DNA from: an uncultured Candidatus Berkelbacteria bacterium
Lineage (GTDB): Bacteria > Patescibacteriota > UBA1384 > 2-12-FULL-50-11
Assembly (NCBI GenBank): GCA_903839975.1
Contig: CAIMEH010000005.1
Span: forward strand, 1-41,040
Direction of reading: 5' to 3'
DNA length: 41,040 nucleotides
Each line of letters begins with the position of its first letter. Position 1 is the first letter of the stretch. This document shows, in pieces, positions 23,384 to 31,721 of this stretch. Below the pieces are notes generated by a model. It worked only from the letters and a program-made list of their open reading frames with translations, searched no databases and had not been told where the DNA came from. The position numbers and the translations under genes are program-made.

Positions 23384-25287
23384 ATCTTTTGGAAGCGCTT
23401 ACCTCGAACAATTATCATTCCTGCCAGGAAACTGCCAATAGACATAAATACACTGTCGTATTCATGATTTTGGGCGACTGGTAAAACTTTTGGAATTGGG
23501 TCAGCCTCCATGGTCAACCCTGATACCAACGGTTCTATATTCGTGCTATCTGCTGCAACTATTTCGCTTGGAACAGACACTGAAGTTGTTTTCGTTTCTG
23601 CGCTTACGACTGTGTTTATGCTGTTATCGGTCTTCGAAACTGTTTCCACAACCGGTGCGGTCCTAGAAAGTAGCTCGCCGTCAGCGGTCGCCCAAGCTTC
23701 AACGTTGTGAGTGCTGTTATTATAGTCAACTATTGTAGCAAACAATGCCGTGTCGTTGATTTGAAATTTTTGTGTAGTTGGCAGTGGGTGTAATCTAATA
23801 AAGTTATCAAGTGTTAAATAGTCGCTGCTAACAGCCGAGACTGTATTTTTTAGCTTAACTAGTAGCCCAAGATAATTAGACGCGTCGGTAATGTCAATTG
23901 TCGGCACATCAACCTGACTCTCATGACCAAGTATAAAATCGTTGGCGCCGTTAAGGATAATTCTTTTAGCGTCATTGAGTTTCAATGTTCCCCAAACTGT
24001 TATTTGTGAACCAACTGCTTTGGGAAGACTACCTTTGGTCGGGCTAAGATATACCTGAATTCCACCTGTTGTATCTTGAATATAAATAACACCATCAGAC
24101 ACTACTCCCGGCAAAGTTGTAATCGTCCCAGTTGCCTCAACTAGATTGCCGTCAGAAAGATTTCGAATATCGGCAATCAATCCATAATTTGTTGCTGTGG
24201 ACGGTAGTGAAGAGAGTGACCACTTAGTGAAATCAGTCGTGATATAAAGATTGGGATTCTTACTGCCGTTTAATAGGTAGAGATAGTACAAACCGCCAAA
24301 GCTAGAAACGTCCTGAATCATAGCGCTCTTTGCCCAAGTACTTGGAACAATCTGAAAGTTATTCATGTCTCCATCCTTGGCATATTGTGAAGCGCTGTTG
24401 TTGGTAACGTTGCTTTGCCAAAGAAGATGGCCGCTATCAGTTCGAAAAGCTGAATCAAAGCTCGTGGTAATCGCATATGTCGTACTCTGCCAGTTTGAAG
24501 TACTATCGGCGGAATATTTATTTTCACTACCCGATATGAATATTCCATCCGAACCTCGCTCGCTAATTATTTTTACTTTATTATCTGCAGATATAAGTAC
24601 AGGGTTTTGGTCCGACTGCCAGAAAACTTCATAAACTCCAGCGGACGATCTGGCAAAAATTCTCTTGCCAAAAAGCTCCAACGAGGTAGTGTCAGTTGGG
24701 ATATTTTGGCTAGGCAAACTTGTTTTAATCCAGGTGTCTAAATTATTTAGATGGTAAAAACATAGCTGACTACCATCTTTAGCTATTATCTCGGGTGTTT
24801 CACCGTTCTGAACAAGACTAAAGTCACTTAGCGCCGGTGAGCCCGACAAACTTTTTTGATTAAACTGGTTATCGATCTGAAAGCTTTTATCGCCATCAAA
24901 TATATATAAATAATTACCAGATATTTTTAAAGTTGCGGCTGATATCGGAATATTTAACGGAGTAAAACTTAGTCCATTATCACTAAAATAGACCGCTTCC
25001 TTACCAGTCTCCATAACAACGAGGAAGAGGTGGTTGAAAAATACTTTGCTGTCTATTATTGTTTTATTTTTGTCGGTAATGAAGTCGCTAAGTTGCCATG
25101 CAGAAGAGGATTTATCAAGATTATAGACCTGAGTAATCGGCACAGGGTTGGGCGGCGGAGATAAGAAAGTTGTCGTTAGGAAAAGCCTATCGGCTGACTG
25201 ATTAAACGCAGCTAGACAAAAACCTGGCAATAAAACAACAACTGCAAGTATGAGCAGCTTATTCGCCACGGTCCTCACCACCAACAA
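23380..25287 (-). CDS. Secreted protein with OB-fold-like domain and C-terminal anchor
   Basis: 635 residues. A signal peptide (LLILAVVVLLPGFCLA) and a long N-terminal half rich in short beta-strand-like repeats (a propeller or sensor-like domain, unassigned). Around residues 390-460 there is a YhcR/nuclease-type OB segment (GTITTLPGVVSDGVIYIQDT, QVYLSPTKGSLPKAVGSQIT). The C-terminus has LPVAQNHEYD, a hydrophobic segment and GKRFQKI, a sorting-signal-like layout. It overlaps the PH gene by 29 bases, and the true start may be a GTG a few codons in, after GAGGAG. It is the last gene of the ftsEX operon. Confidence 0.75.
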   Translation of the reverse strand: MLVVRTVANKLLILAVVVLLPGFCLAAFNQSADRLFLTTTFLSPPPNPVPITQVYNLDKSSSAWQLSDFITDKNKTIIDSKVFFNHLFLVVMETGKEAVYFSDNGLSFTPLNIPISAATLKISGNYLYIFDGDKSFQIDNQFNQKSLSGSPALSDFSLVQNGETPEIIAKDGSQLCFYHLNNLDTWIKTSLPSQNIPTDTTSLELFGKRIFARSSAGVYEVFWQSDQNPVLISADNKVKIISERGSDGIFISGSENKYSADSTSNWQSTTYAITTSFDSAFRTDSGHLLWQSNVTNNSASQYAKDGDMNNFQIVPSTWAKSAMIQDVSSFGGLYYLYLLNGSKNPNLYITTDFTKWSLSSLPSTATNYGLIADIRNLSDGNLVEATGTITTLPGVVSDGVIYIQDTTGGIQVYLSPTKGSLPKAVGSQITVWGTLKLNDAKRIILNGANDFILGHESQVDVPTIDITDASNYLGLLVKLKNTVSAVSSDYLTLDNFIRLHPLPTTQKFQINDTALFATIVDYNNSTHNVEAWATADGELLSRTAPVVETVSKTDNSINTVVSAETKTTSVSVPSEIVAADSTNIEPLVSGLTMEADPIPKVLPVAQNHEYDSVFMSIGSFLAGMIIVRGKRFQKI

Positions 25288-25858
25288 TCTCCTCTTTCAA
25301 ATCCAATATTGCCCTGGCAACTCGATTAGGATCCGGAACATCTTTAACGGTAAAATATCCCGGTTTTATTCTGGCTCCGCTAGTTCCGCCACCAGCTGTT
25401 TCAACAACTAATAGTCCGAAGTTAAAGGCGGCTTGCAAAAAGCCATCCACATCGGCCGAAACATTTTCAATCTCCGGGAAATCTAGTTCTGCTGTTTTTC
25501 GGCTTAGTAACCCTTCTTGAGCCACGTTAATTAATCGGTGGTTAGTAATAATAATGACGTTGTAGTAGTAATTAATCCAACTGGTAAATAGAAAGGTTAG
25601 TAGAAAGAGATAGTATGAGGTGGCATAAATTGCAATTATTGAGAGACTGTTAAGCAACTGGGGATTTGCTATAAATAAAACCAGAAGAGCAGCCAATGGG
25701 ACAATTGCCATGGCTAGGACTATCACTAAACTACCCAAGAATCCTGCCCAGTGATGACGAATAACATAACGAACATTCTCGTCCGGCCTTAAGTTTAAAT
25801 ACAAGAACGCTGGGTCGTTGGTGTCTATTTGAGTTTGAATAAAGTGTCCGTTATTCAT
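25259..25858 (-). CDS. Membrane protein with bacterial PH domain (DUF304-like)
   Basis: 199 residues. RPDENVRYVIRHHW, two membrane segments (LGSLVIVLAMAIVPLAALLVL, YYLFLLTFLFTSWINYYY), then NVIIITNHRLINVAQEGLLS, the core of the bacterial PH (bPH_2/DUF304) domain. The tail ends DLKEEIVGGEDRG. Role unknown. It lies between a 63-residue membrane protein and the secreted OB protein in the ftsEX operon. Confidence 0.85.
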   Translation of the reverse strand: MNNGHFIQTQIDTNDPAFLYLNLRPDENVRYVIRHHWAGFLGSLVIVLAMAIVPLAALLVLFIANPQLLNSLSIIAIYATSYYLFLLTFLFTSWINYYYNVIIITNHRLINVAQEGLLSRKTAELDFPEIENVSADVDGFLQAAFNFGLLVVETAGGGTSGARIKPGYFTVKDVPDPNRVARAILDLKEEIVGGEDRGE

Positions 25859-25861
25859 AAT

Positions 25862-26053
25862 TTATTTCACCATAAATAATCCGCCAACAAACAAAGTAAA
25901 AATAATAACCGCTAAGTAAATACTAACCATCCATAATGAGGCATCGCCAGGTAAACGATAGCGAAAAATCTGAAAAAAATATAATAAATTAATGACCAAT
26001 AAAATTACCAGAAATATTCCATAAATAATTAATGAGTAATCGTAAACTGTCAT
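25862..26053 (-). CDS. Small two-pass membrane protein
   Basis: 63 residues: LIIYGIFLVILLVINLLYFF, then RYRLPGDASLW and VSIYLAVIIFTLFVGGLFMV. It overlaps the CHAP gene stop by one base at 26053 and sits three bases before the PH gene, so it is part of the operon. Not recognised; it may assist a neighbouring membrane protein. Confidence 0.7.
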   Translation of the reverse strand: MTVYDYSLIIYGIFLVILLVINLLYFFQIFRYRLPGDASLWMVSIYLAVIIFTLFVGGLFMVK

Positions 26054-27261
26054 TACATTCCTGGTGGATAGATGAATAGTGGCGTGCCCATACCGCCATT
26101 AGCGGTGCTAGTTATACGAGTGTCGTACTTACCACCAAATGGAGGGCTAAAGTTGTACTCCGATACCTGGAACGAGCCACCACCAAGAACCTGTTCAACC
26201 ACTGCGACGTGGCCGTAAGTTCCGCCCGACCAGACAGCAATCGATCTGGCAATTGGCGTTGAAGAAACTGTAAAACCTCTACTACGGGCGATTGTGGCCC
26301 AGTATTGAGCGTTTCCACTTGGAACACCGTTTGGTAGCGGGTTACGGTTCCAAGAATAGCCATAAACATTATTCCACTTCCAGGCAACATACGAGGTGCA
26401 TTCGCGAGTTAGAAAACTCCACGGATCAGGTAAGTCTTGCGCCCAGTTAGCATAAGGATAGCCACCGGTACCGCTAGCTACTATTCCCGAACTGTTTCTA
26501 GCAGCCTCTTCGTAAATCTGAATAATTTGGTTATTAACGGTACTAATGTCTGATTTTAGACTCTGAAGAAGAGTAGCGTACTGAGCTTCCTGTCCTTGAG
26601 TCTGCGACAATAACTGATTCTTCTGATTCCTTTGGGTACTCAAACTGCTTACCGACTGGCTCAATTGATCGTTAAGTGCCTTCAAACTAGCCTTCTGACT
26701 CTCGTTTGACTGCTTCTTTGACAAGAGATCGGCCTGGAGTTTATTAGCCTCGTCAATATTTCCTTGAAGATCTGTTTGAATTGACTCGATGTACTGGCTC
26801 TGGCTAAGCATATCGTTCAGAGAGTTACTCTGAAGAATCATCTCAATAGTACTGGTTTGGGATAGCTCATAAAGGTTGGCGTAGGCAGTTTTTAATCTTG
26901 AGTTAAGATCATCGAGCTGTGCCTGAGTAGTTTGAATACTACTGTCTAGATCAGCAATGATTGCGTCTGTAACCTGAATCTGACTTTGGGTGTTATCAAT
27001 TTGGTTAGTAGTATATGTGATACTAGAATCAATACTACCGATTGCATCTTGAAGATTGTTGATACTGCTTTTAGTTTGGCTGAGCTGCTTATTAACCTGT
27101 GCCTGCTGAGCCTGGAGACTGTTCTGCTGATTAAGAAGACATTGAAGATCGCTCGAACTACAGGCAGAGACAATGCTGCCGAATGGAGCAAACAACCAAG
27201 TTAGCGCTATCAGCGCCACGGCAAACAGGCTTACAAATTTAGCTCGCCCTCCATTCTTCAT
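26053..27261 (-). CDS. Coiled-coil CHAP peptidoglycan hydrolase, PcsB-like partner of FtsEX
   Basis: 402 residues from the ATG at 27261; the ORF-track start is 15 codons earlier. A signal peptide (FVSLFAVALIALTWLFAP), then a coiled coil of about 200 residues (QLSQTKSSINNLQDAI, LQADLLSKKQSNESQKASL), then a CHAP domain with RECTSYVAWKW (Cys), YGHVAVVEQV (His) and EYNF. This is the architecture of PcsB and relatives, which FtsEX activates at the septum. It lies 61 bases behind ftsX, which strengthens that assignment. Symbol left open because the identity is by architecture only. Confidence 0.85.
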   Translation of the reverse strand: MKNGGRAKFVSLFAVALIALTWLFAPFGSIVSACSSSDLQCLLNQQNSLQAQQAQVNKQLSQTKSSINNLQDAIGSIDSSITYTTNQIDNTQSQIQVTDAIIADLDSSIQTTQAQLDDLNSRLKTAYANLYELSQTSTIEMILQSNSLNDMLSQSQYIESIQTDLQGNIDEANKLQADLLSKKQSNESQKASLKALNDQLSQSVSSLSTQRNQKNQLLSQTQGQEAQYATLLQSLKSDISTVNNQIIQIYEEAARNSSGIVASGTGGYPYANWAQDLPDPWSFLTRECTSYVAWKWNNVYGYSWNRNPLPNGVPSGNAQYWATIARSRGFTVSSTPIARSIAVWSGGTYGHVAVVEQVLGGGSFQVSEYNFSPPFGGKYDTRITSTANGGMGTPLFIYPPGM

Positions 27262-27322
27262 GCCAACCCCAACGTAACAGGGTGCAGGTTTGTAGTCAAA
27301 CAACAATCGTCTAAAAAGTTAT

Positions 27323-28270
27323 TTAAGCCTCCAGGAACCGACGAATACTCAGAGAGCTTACAACAATACCAAGCAGCACACCTATTCCCAACTGAATTAA
27401 TACTAGATCGAATAGGTGAGCCAAGACGTACTGGAAAATGTCTAGGTTTATCATCTGTAAGAACGATAGCGCTCCAGAAGAGGTACCGGCATAGTATGAG
27501 CTGCCGTAGCCTATGGCTAATAAGAATAAGGTAGTGAATATAGTTCCAAAAAGTCCATATAAAATTCCCTCCACAATAAATGGACCCCGAACAAAGGCAT
27601 TGCTGGCGCCAACGTAGCGCATAATTTCAATCTCGTCAGAACGAGCGGTTATGGTAATTCGAATAATATTCATAACGTTAAAGATTGCGATCAGACCAAA
27701 GAACATACTAAGTACCAGTCCAGCCCTCTGAACAAACTTTGTAATTGAGATTAATCGATTAACCGTATCTTTATTCTTCGAGTACGAAACGCACTCGGTA
27801 CAGATTATTTTATCGGTATCAGTTGCCCCTATCTTATCGACAACGCTTTGGATACTGTCGGGACTATTAGTGCTTATTTCGATACTTCGAGGTAGTGTGT
27901 TATTAGTAGCGGTAACTGGTTTCTTGATATTTTCGTTAATTGGCAAGCGATCCCAGATAGCTAGAGCGGCTGCTTTATCGACGAAACGAGCTGAAGTGAC
28001 ATCTGGCAAGCCCTGAATTCTTGTCATTAATGCGGTTATTGAATTATCCACGACGGTGTCGTCTCGAAAATAAATCGTTAGATCGATTTTGGAATTAATT
28101 AATGCCGCAGTATCTCGAAGTAGGTAGGTCATTAAAATCGAAACACTAATCATTGTCAGTGTTAACGTCATTAGTAGGGTTGCGCCGAGTGTTAGCCAGC
28201 GATTACGCCAAAAATTAGTTAGACCGAGCTTAATAATTCTTTTTATTGTCGGGAAAAAACTAGATGACAT
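27323..28270 (-). CDS. ftsX: Cell-division protein FtsX
   Basis: 315 residues from the ATG at 28270, preceded by GGGGGT; the ORF-track start is 12 codons earlier. First membrane segment (LGATLLMTLTLTMISVSILMTYL), then an extracytoplasmic domain (FRDDTVVDNSITALMTRIQG, VTSARFVDKAAALA) that would grip a coiled-coil hydrolase, then three membrane segments and the FtsX signature ARSDEIEIMRYVGAS. It overlaps the ftsE end by 11 bases. It should transmit FtsE ATP hydrolysis to the CHAP enzyme encoded next. Confidence 0.95.
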   Translation of the reverse strand: MSSSFFPTIKRIIKLGLTNFWRNRWLTLGATLLMTLTLTMISVSILMTYLLRDTAALINSKIDLTIYFRDDTVVDNSITALMTRIQGLPDVTSARFVDKAAALAIWDRLPINENIKKPVTATNNTLPRSIEISTNSPDSIQSVVDKIGATDTDKIICTECVSYSKNKDTVNRLISITKFVQRAGLVLSMFFGLIAIFNVMNIIRITITARSDEIEIMRYVGASNAFVRGPFIVEGILYGLFGTIFTTLFLLAIGYGSSYYAGTSSGALSFLQMINLDIFQYVLAHLFDLVLIQLGIGVLLGIVVSSLSIRRFLEA

Positions 28271-29093
28271 ATTTACCCCCAAGTTCATCACTAATAATTT
28301 TGCCACCCTTCATTAAAATAACGCGCTTTTTGATTTTATCGACTACTTGACGGTTGTGAGTTGAAAGTATAACGGTGGTGCCTCGTTGATATATTCGATA
28401 AAGCAGCTCAACAATCTCCCAAGTATTAACTGGGTCTAAGTTTCCGGTTGGCTCGTCTGCGATTAAAATCTTTGGAGAGTGGACAAGGGCACGGGCAATA
28501 GCTGTTCGTTGTCGTTCGCCACCAGACAGTTCTTCTGGATAATTTTTTCTACGGCGACCAAGATTAACCAACTCAAGTGCTTTAGTTGTTCGGCGTTCAA
28601 TCTCGTCTTGAGAAAATCCGCAGACTTCAAGGGCAAATGCGACATTCTCCCAGACAGTTTTTTGGGGTAATAGTTTAAAGTCCTGGAACACTACACCGAT
28701 TTTGCGGCGATAAAACGGCACTTCTTTAGCTCGTAAATCAGCTAAATTTCGTCCGGCAACAAAGATTGAACCATGAGTTGGTGGCTCTTGTTTTGTTAAG
28801 AGTTTAATAAGGGTGGTTTTGCCGGCACCACTCTGACCAACAATCGAGACAAACTCGCCCTCATTGATTCTGAGGTTAACATCGCTAATTGCCACTTTTC
28901 TAGCATATGCTTTAGTAACGTGTTGGAAGTCGATGAGAGGTGTCTGGCTGTCTGAGTGTTTTTCTTTCGGAGTCTCTAATTTTGTCTCCTCGGGAGCTTT
29001 CTCTGGTTTTAGTTCTGGCTCAGGTAATTTACCTTGCTCTGCTTGAACCTTGTTTTCCGTCTCGTTGCCTATGTGTAGAACGTCATCCATCAT
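28260..29093 (-). CDS. ftsE: Cell-division ATPase FtsE with N-terminal extension
   Basis: About 277 residues from the ATG at 29093; the ORF-track ATG at 29102 lies in the -10 box, and an ATG at 29090 is also possible. A Glu/Pro/Lys-rich disordered extension of about 50 residues comes before the ATPase: Walker A GQSGAGKTT, VVFQDFKLLPQKTVWENVAF, LSGGERQRTAIARAL, Walker [13 protein letters not shown], and the switch His in ILSTHNRQ. Normal FtsE is about 220 residues, so the acidic tail is extra. TTGGAA, 18 bases, TATGCT precedes it. First gene of the six-gene operon. Confidence 0.95.
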   Translation of the reverse strand: MMDDVLHIGNETENKVQAEQGKLPEPELKPEKAPEETKLETPKEKHSDSQTPLIDFQHVTKAYARKVAISDVNLRINEGEFVSIVGQSGAGKTTLIKLLTKQEPPTHGSIFVAGRNLADLRAKEVPFYRRKIGVVFQDFKLLPQKTVWENVAFALEVCGFSQDEIERRTTKALELVNLGRRRKNYPEELSGGERQRTAIARALVHSPKILIADEPTGNLDPVNTWEIVELLYRIYQRGTTVILSTHNRQVVDKIKKRVILMKGGKIISDELGGKYVI

Positions 29094-29151
29094 AGCCAGC
29101 ATACCAGTCGTGGCAGGTATTTTCCAACCAACTTGCTATATTGTCCGGGAA

Positions 29152-29182
29152 GCGGACATTAAGCAGCTACTGCTGCTATACT
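29152..29182 (+). promoter_or_regulatory. Leaderless promoter of the PIF1-like helicase
   Basis: TATACT at 29177-29182 and a GGACA-containing -35 box 18 bases upstream; the ATG follows after six bases. A small hairpin GTCCG/CGGAC precedes it. Confidence 0.5.
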
Positions 29183-29188
29183 GACCGA

Positions 29189-30910
29189 ATGACACAGGAA
29201 GAAGCGCTTTCTATTTTAAAAACCGGCGAAAGTGTTTTCTTGACTGGTGAACCAGGCAGCGGCAAGAGCTATACCGTCAATAAATACGTCTCGTATCTGC
29301 GCGGAAAAGGTATCGAACCGGCAATTACCGCTTCAACTGGAATTGCTGCCACTCATATCGGTGGCATGACGATTCACTCCTGGACCGGTATCGGTATCAA
29401 GAACAAACTTACGAAATACGATCTAGCTGCTTTGGCTGACAATAAGAGAATCGTTTCCAGGATCAAGAAGAATAAAGTCTTAATTATCGACGAGATTTCA
29501 ATGCTGTCGTCTACGACCTTCACAACTATCGATCAGGTTTGTCGATTCCTAAAAAAATCTGAATTGCCTTTTGGCGGGCTACAAGTGGTTTTAGTGGGTG
29601 ATTTCTTTCAATTACCGCCTATCGTCAAAAAAGAACAACAGAGCGAACAGATGGAGATTCAAGATTTAGATCCGGACTCCCAAGACGACGGCACGCCATT
29701 TGCTTTCCGTTCCCCGGCTTGGCGAGCACTCGATCCGACCGTTTGCTATCTGTCCGAGCAGCACCGTCAAGAAGATTCGGTTTTTCTGGATGCTTTGAGC
29801 GCAATTCGTCGAGGAGTGATAACTGATGAAGCGAGAGACTGTTTTAATAACCGCCGTGTTGTAGACGCAGCCAAACTGCCAGAGAAAACCACTAAATTAT
29901 TTCCACATAACGCCAACGTAGATCTTCTAAACGACATCGAACTAAATAAGCTTTCGGGCGAGAAAAAAACTTTTGTCATGCTAGCAAAGGGAGCGCCACC
30001 GCTAATCGAAAGTTTAATTAGAAGTTGTTTGTCGCCAGAGAATTTGGAATTAAAAGCTGGTGCCAAAGTAATGTTCACTAAAAACAGCCCTGACGGTAAA
30101 TTTGTGAACGGCACTACCGGAGAAGTAATTAGTTTTTCATCAGAGAATGGCAATCCTGTAGTCAAGATAAAAAATGGCAAAACTATCGAAGTAAGTTCAA
30201 CCGAGTGGGTTATTCAAGACGGCGACAAAACCTTGGCTGCCATCTATCAACTACCGCTTCGTTTAGCTTGGGCGATAACGGTACATAAAAGCCAAGGAAT
30301 GTCGCTCGACGCCGCCATTATCGATTTGCGTAACGCATTTGAATTCGGCCAAGGCTATGTTGCCTTATCTCGCGTTAGAGACTTGGCCGGTCTCCACCTA
30401 CTCGGTTTCAACGAGAGAGCCCTGGAGGTTCATCCGGCTGTGTTGGAACAGGACGCCCATTTTCACTCTTTGTCACATTCGGCAACGATTAGAGTTCGAG
30501 CCGTTGATTCCATTAAGCAAGAGGCTGCGCACAAAGAATTTATCGACAGTTTTGGAATCGATTTAAGCAATCTTCCAAGCGTTAAACCCAAGAAAGAGTC
30601 AACGTTCGAGATAACAAAAAGAATGTTATTAGATGAAAAACTTTCACTTCCGGAGATTGCCGAGAAACGAGCCATGACAGTCGGCACCGTAATTTCGCAT
30701 TTGGAAAAGCTAGTTGACGATAAAATAATCAAACCAGAAAAAGATTTAACAAATATTCGGATGGCGCCGAAAAAAATTCAGGAAATAAAACAAGCTTTAT
30801 TAACTATAAGAGCCCGGGAAGGCGAGATGTATCTTTCTCAAACTAGAGAAATTCTCGGCCCAAAATATACCTTCGACGAGATAAGATTAGTTAGACTTTT
30901 TGTAGTCTAG
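29189..30910 (+). CDS. PIF1/RecD-like DNA helicase with C-terminal HTH
   Basis: 573 residues from the ATG at 29189 (leaderless). Walker A LTGEPGSGKSYT, then TASTGIAATHIGGMTIHSWTG (the PIF1 motif), Walker B LIIDEISML, VVLVGDFFQLPP, the SF1 motif HKSQGMSLDAAIIDL and GYVALSRVRDLAGL. A C-terminal domain (ITKRMLLDEKLSLPEIAEKR, VGTVISHLEKLVDD) looks like the HTH_40 helicase-tail domain. It unwinds DNA 5' to 3' in repair and replication. Its stop is shared (CTAG at 30907-30910) with the convergent TPR gene. Confidence 0.93.
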   Translation: MTQEEALSILKTGESVFLTGEPGSGKSYTVNKYVSYLRGKGIEPAITASTGIAATHIGGMTIHSWTGIGIKNKLTKYDLAALADNKRIVSRIKKNKVLIIDEISMLSSTTFTTIDQVCRFLKKSELPFGGLQVVLVGDFFQLPPIVKKEQQSEQMEIQDLDPDSQDDGTPFAFRSPAWRALDPTVCYLSEQHRQEDSVFLDALSAIRRGVITDEARDCFNNRRVVDAAKLPEKTTKLFPHNANVDLLNDIELNKLSGEKKTFVMLAKGAPPLIESLIRSCLSPENLELKAGAKVMFTKNSPDGKFVNGTTGEVISFSSENGNPVVKIKNGKTIEVSSTEWVIQDGDKTLAAIYQLPLRLAWAITVHKSQGMSLDAAIIDLRNAFEFGQGYVALSRVRDLAGLHLLGFNERALEVHPAVLEQDAHFHSLSHSATIRVRAVDSIKQEAAHKEFIDSFGIDLSNLPSVKPKKESTFEITKRMLLDEKLSLPEIAEKRAMTVGTVISHLEKLVDDKIIKPEKDLTNIRMAPKKIQEIKQALLTIRAREGEMYLSQTREILGPKYTFDEIRLVRLFVV

Positions 30911-31713
30911 TCTTTGGTAAGTTCTTCGAGGTCTTTCTCCAAAACTTTTTCAGCTTCGGAGTCGAGCTTACCAGATAGATCCTCGTAGTCGTCACCAGCT
31001 TGGCGGGCTTTTTTGTCGTCGCCAACCTTGTCGTAAATAAGAGACAATATCCCGTAAAGTTGAGCTTTACGGCGACCGTACTGCTCTTGGTCATGATCGG
31101 CCTCGAACCAACTCAAGCTTTCTTCGGCAGCACTTTTAGCGTCTTCGTAACGTTTTTGTTTAAATAATACTCTGGAGAGATCGTAAAGAGCCGTGGCATA
31201 GAAAAAGCCCGCTTCTGGTTTTTGTTTTAGAAGTTCTATCCCTTTTACAATTTCCTTCTCGGCTTCATCAACCTTGCCTGATTTGAGGTAGTGTAGGCCA
31301 AGTTTATCTGTACTTATTCCAAGATGCTCGATTGCATCGGTCTGTTCTAATATTTCAATACTTTTCTTTAGCCAAGGTTCAGCTTCCTCGAAACGCCCAG
31401 CATAATCCAGGATAATGCCACAGTCTCTATACAAGGCGCCCAAACCAACCTTGTCTTCAGTCTTAGAATATACTCTTTCAGCTTGCTTGAAGTAGTCTAT
31501 CGCATCTCGCAGACGTGAACCCTCGCCTAAAACGTCTTCCTTAAGTGATACTCCGGCCATGTGTAATGCCCGAGCAATGCTTGGCATATCGCCTTGCTCT
31601 TTTGCCACCTCGGAGATATATACGTAGGCGCTGACAGCCTTGTCTACTTGGGCGTTATTACGAAAGTTGTCGGCTGCCAAAAACATTTCTTGAATTGTTG
31701 GTTCTTTAGACAT
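30907..31713 (-). CDS. TPR-repeat protein
   Basis: 268 residues, cytosolic, made of about six TPR-like helical pairs (AVSAYVYISEVAKEQGDMPS, VGLGALYRDCGIILDYAGRF, GLHYLKSGKVDEAEKEIVKG, ALYDLSRVLFKQKRYEDAKS). It is a protein-binding scaffold of unknown partner. AAGGAGC precedes the ATG. It lies eight bases behind secA and so may be made with it, but the pairing may only reflect compact packing. Confidence 0.85.
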   Translation of the reverse strand: MSKEPTIQEMFLAADNFRNNAQVDKAVSAYVYISEVAKEQGDMPSIARALHMAGVSLKEDVLGEGSRLRDAIDYFKQAERVYSKTEDKVGLGALYRDCGIILDYAGRFEEAEPWLKKSIEILEQTDAIEHLGISTDKLGLHYLKSGKVDEAEKEIVKGIELLKQKPEAGFFYATALYDLSRVLFKQKRYEDAKSAAEESLSWFEADHDQEQYGRRKAQLYGILSLIYDKVGDDKKARQAGDDYEDLSGKLDSEAEKVLEKDLEELTKD

Positions 31714-31721
31714 CTTGCTCC

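Noticed and set aside
29767-30180. 137-residue antisense ORF in the helicase gene
   Set aside because: A shadow of the PIF1-like gene, which has all helicase motifs in the other frame.
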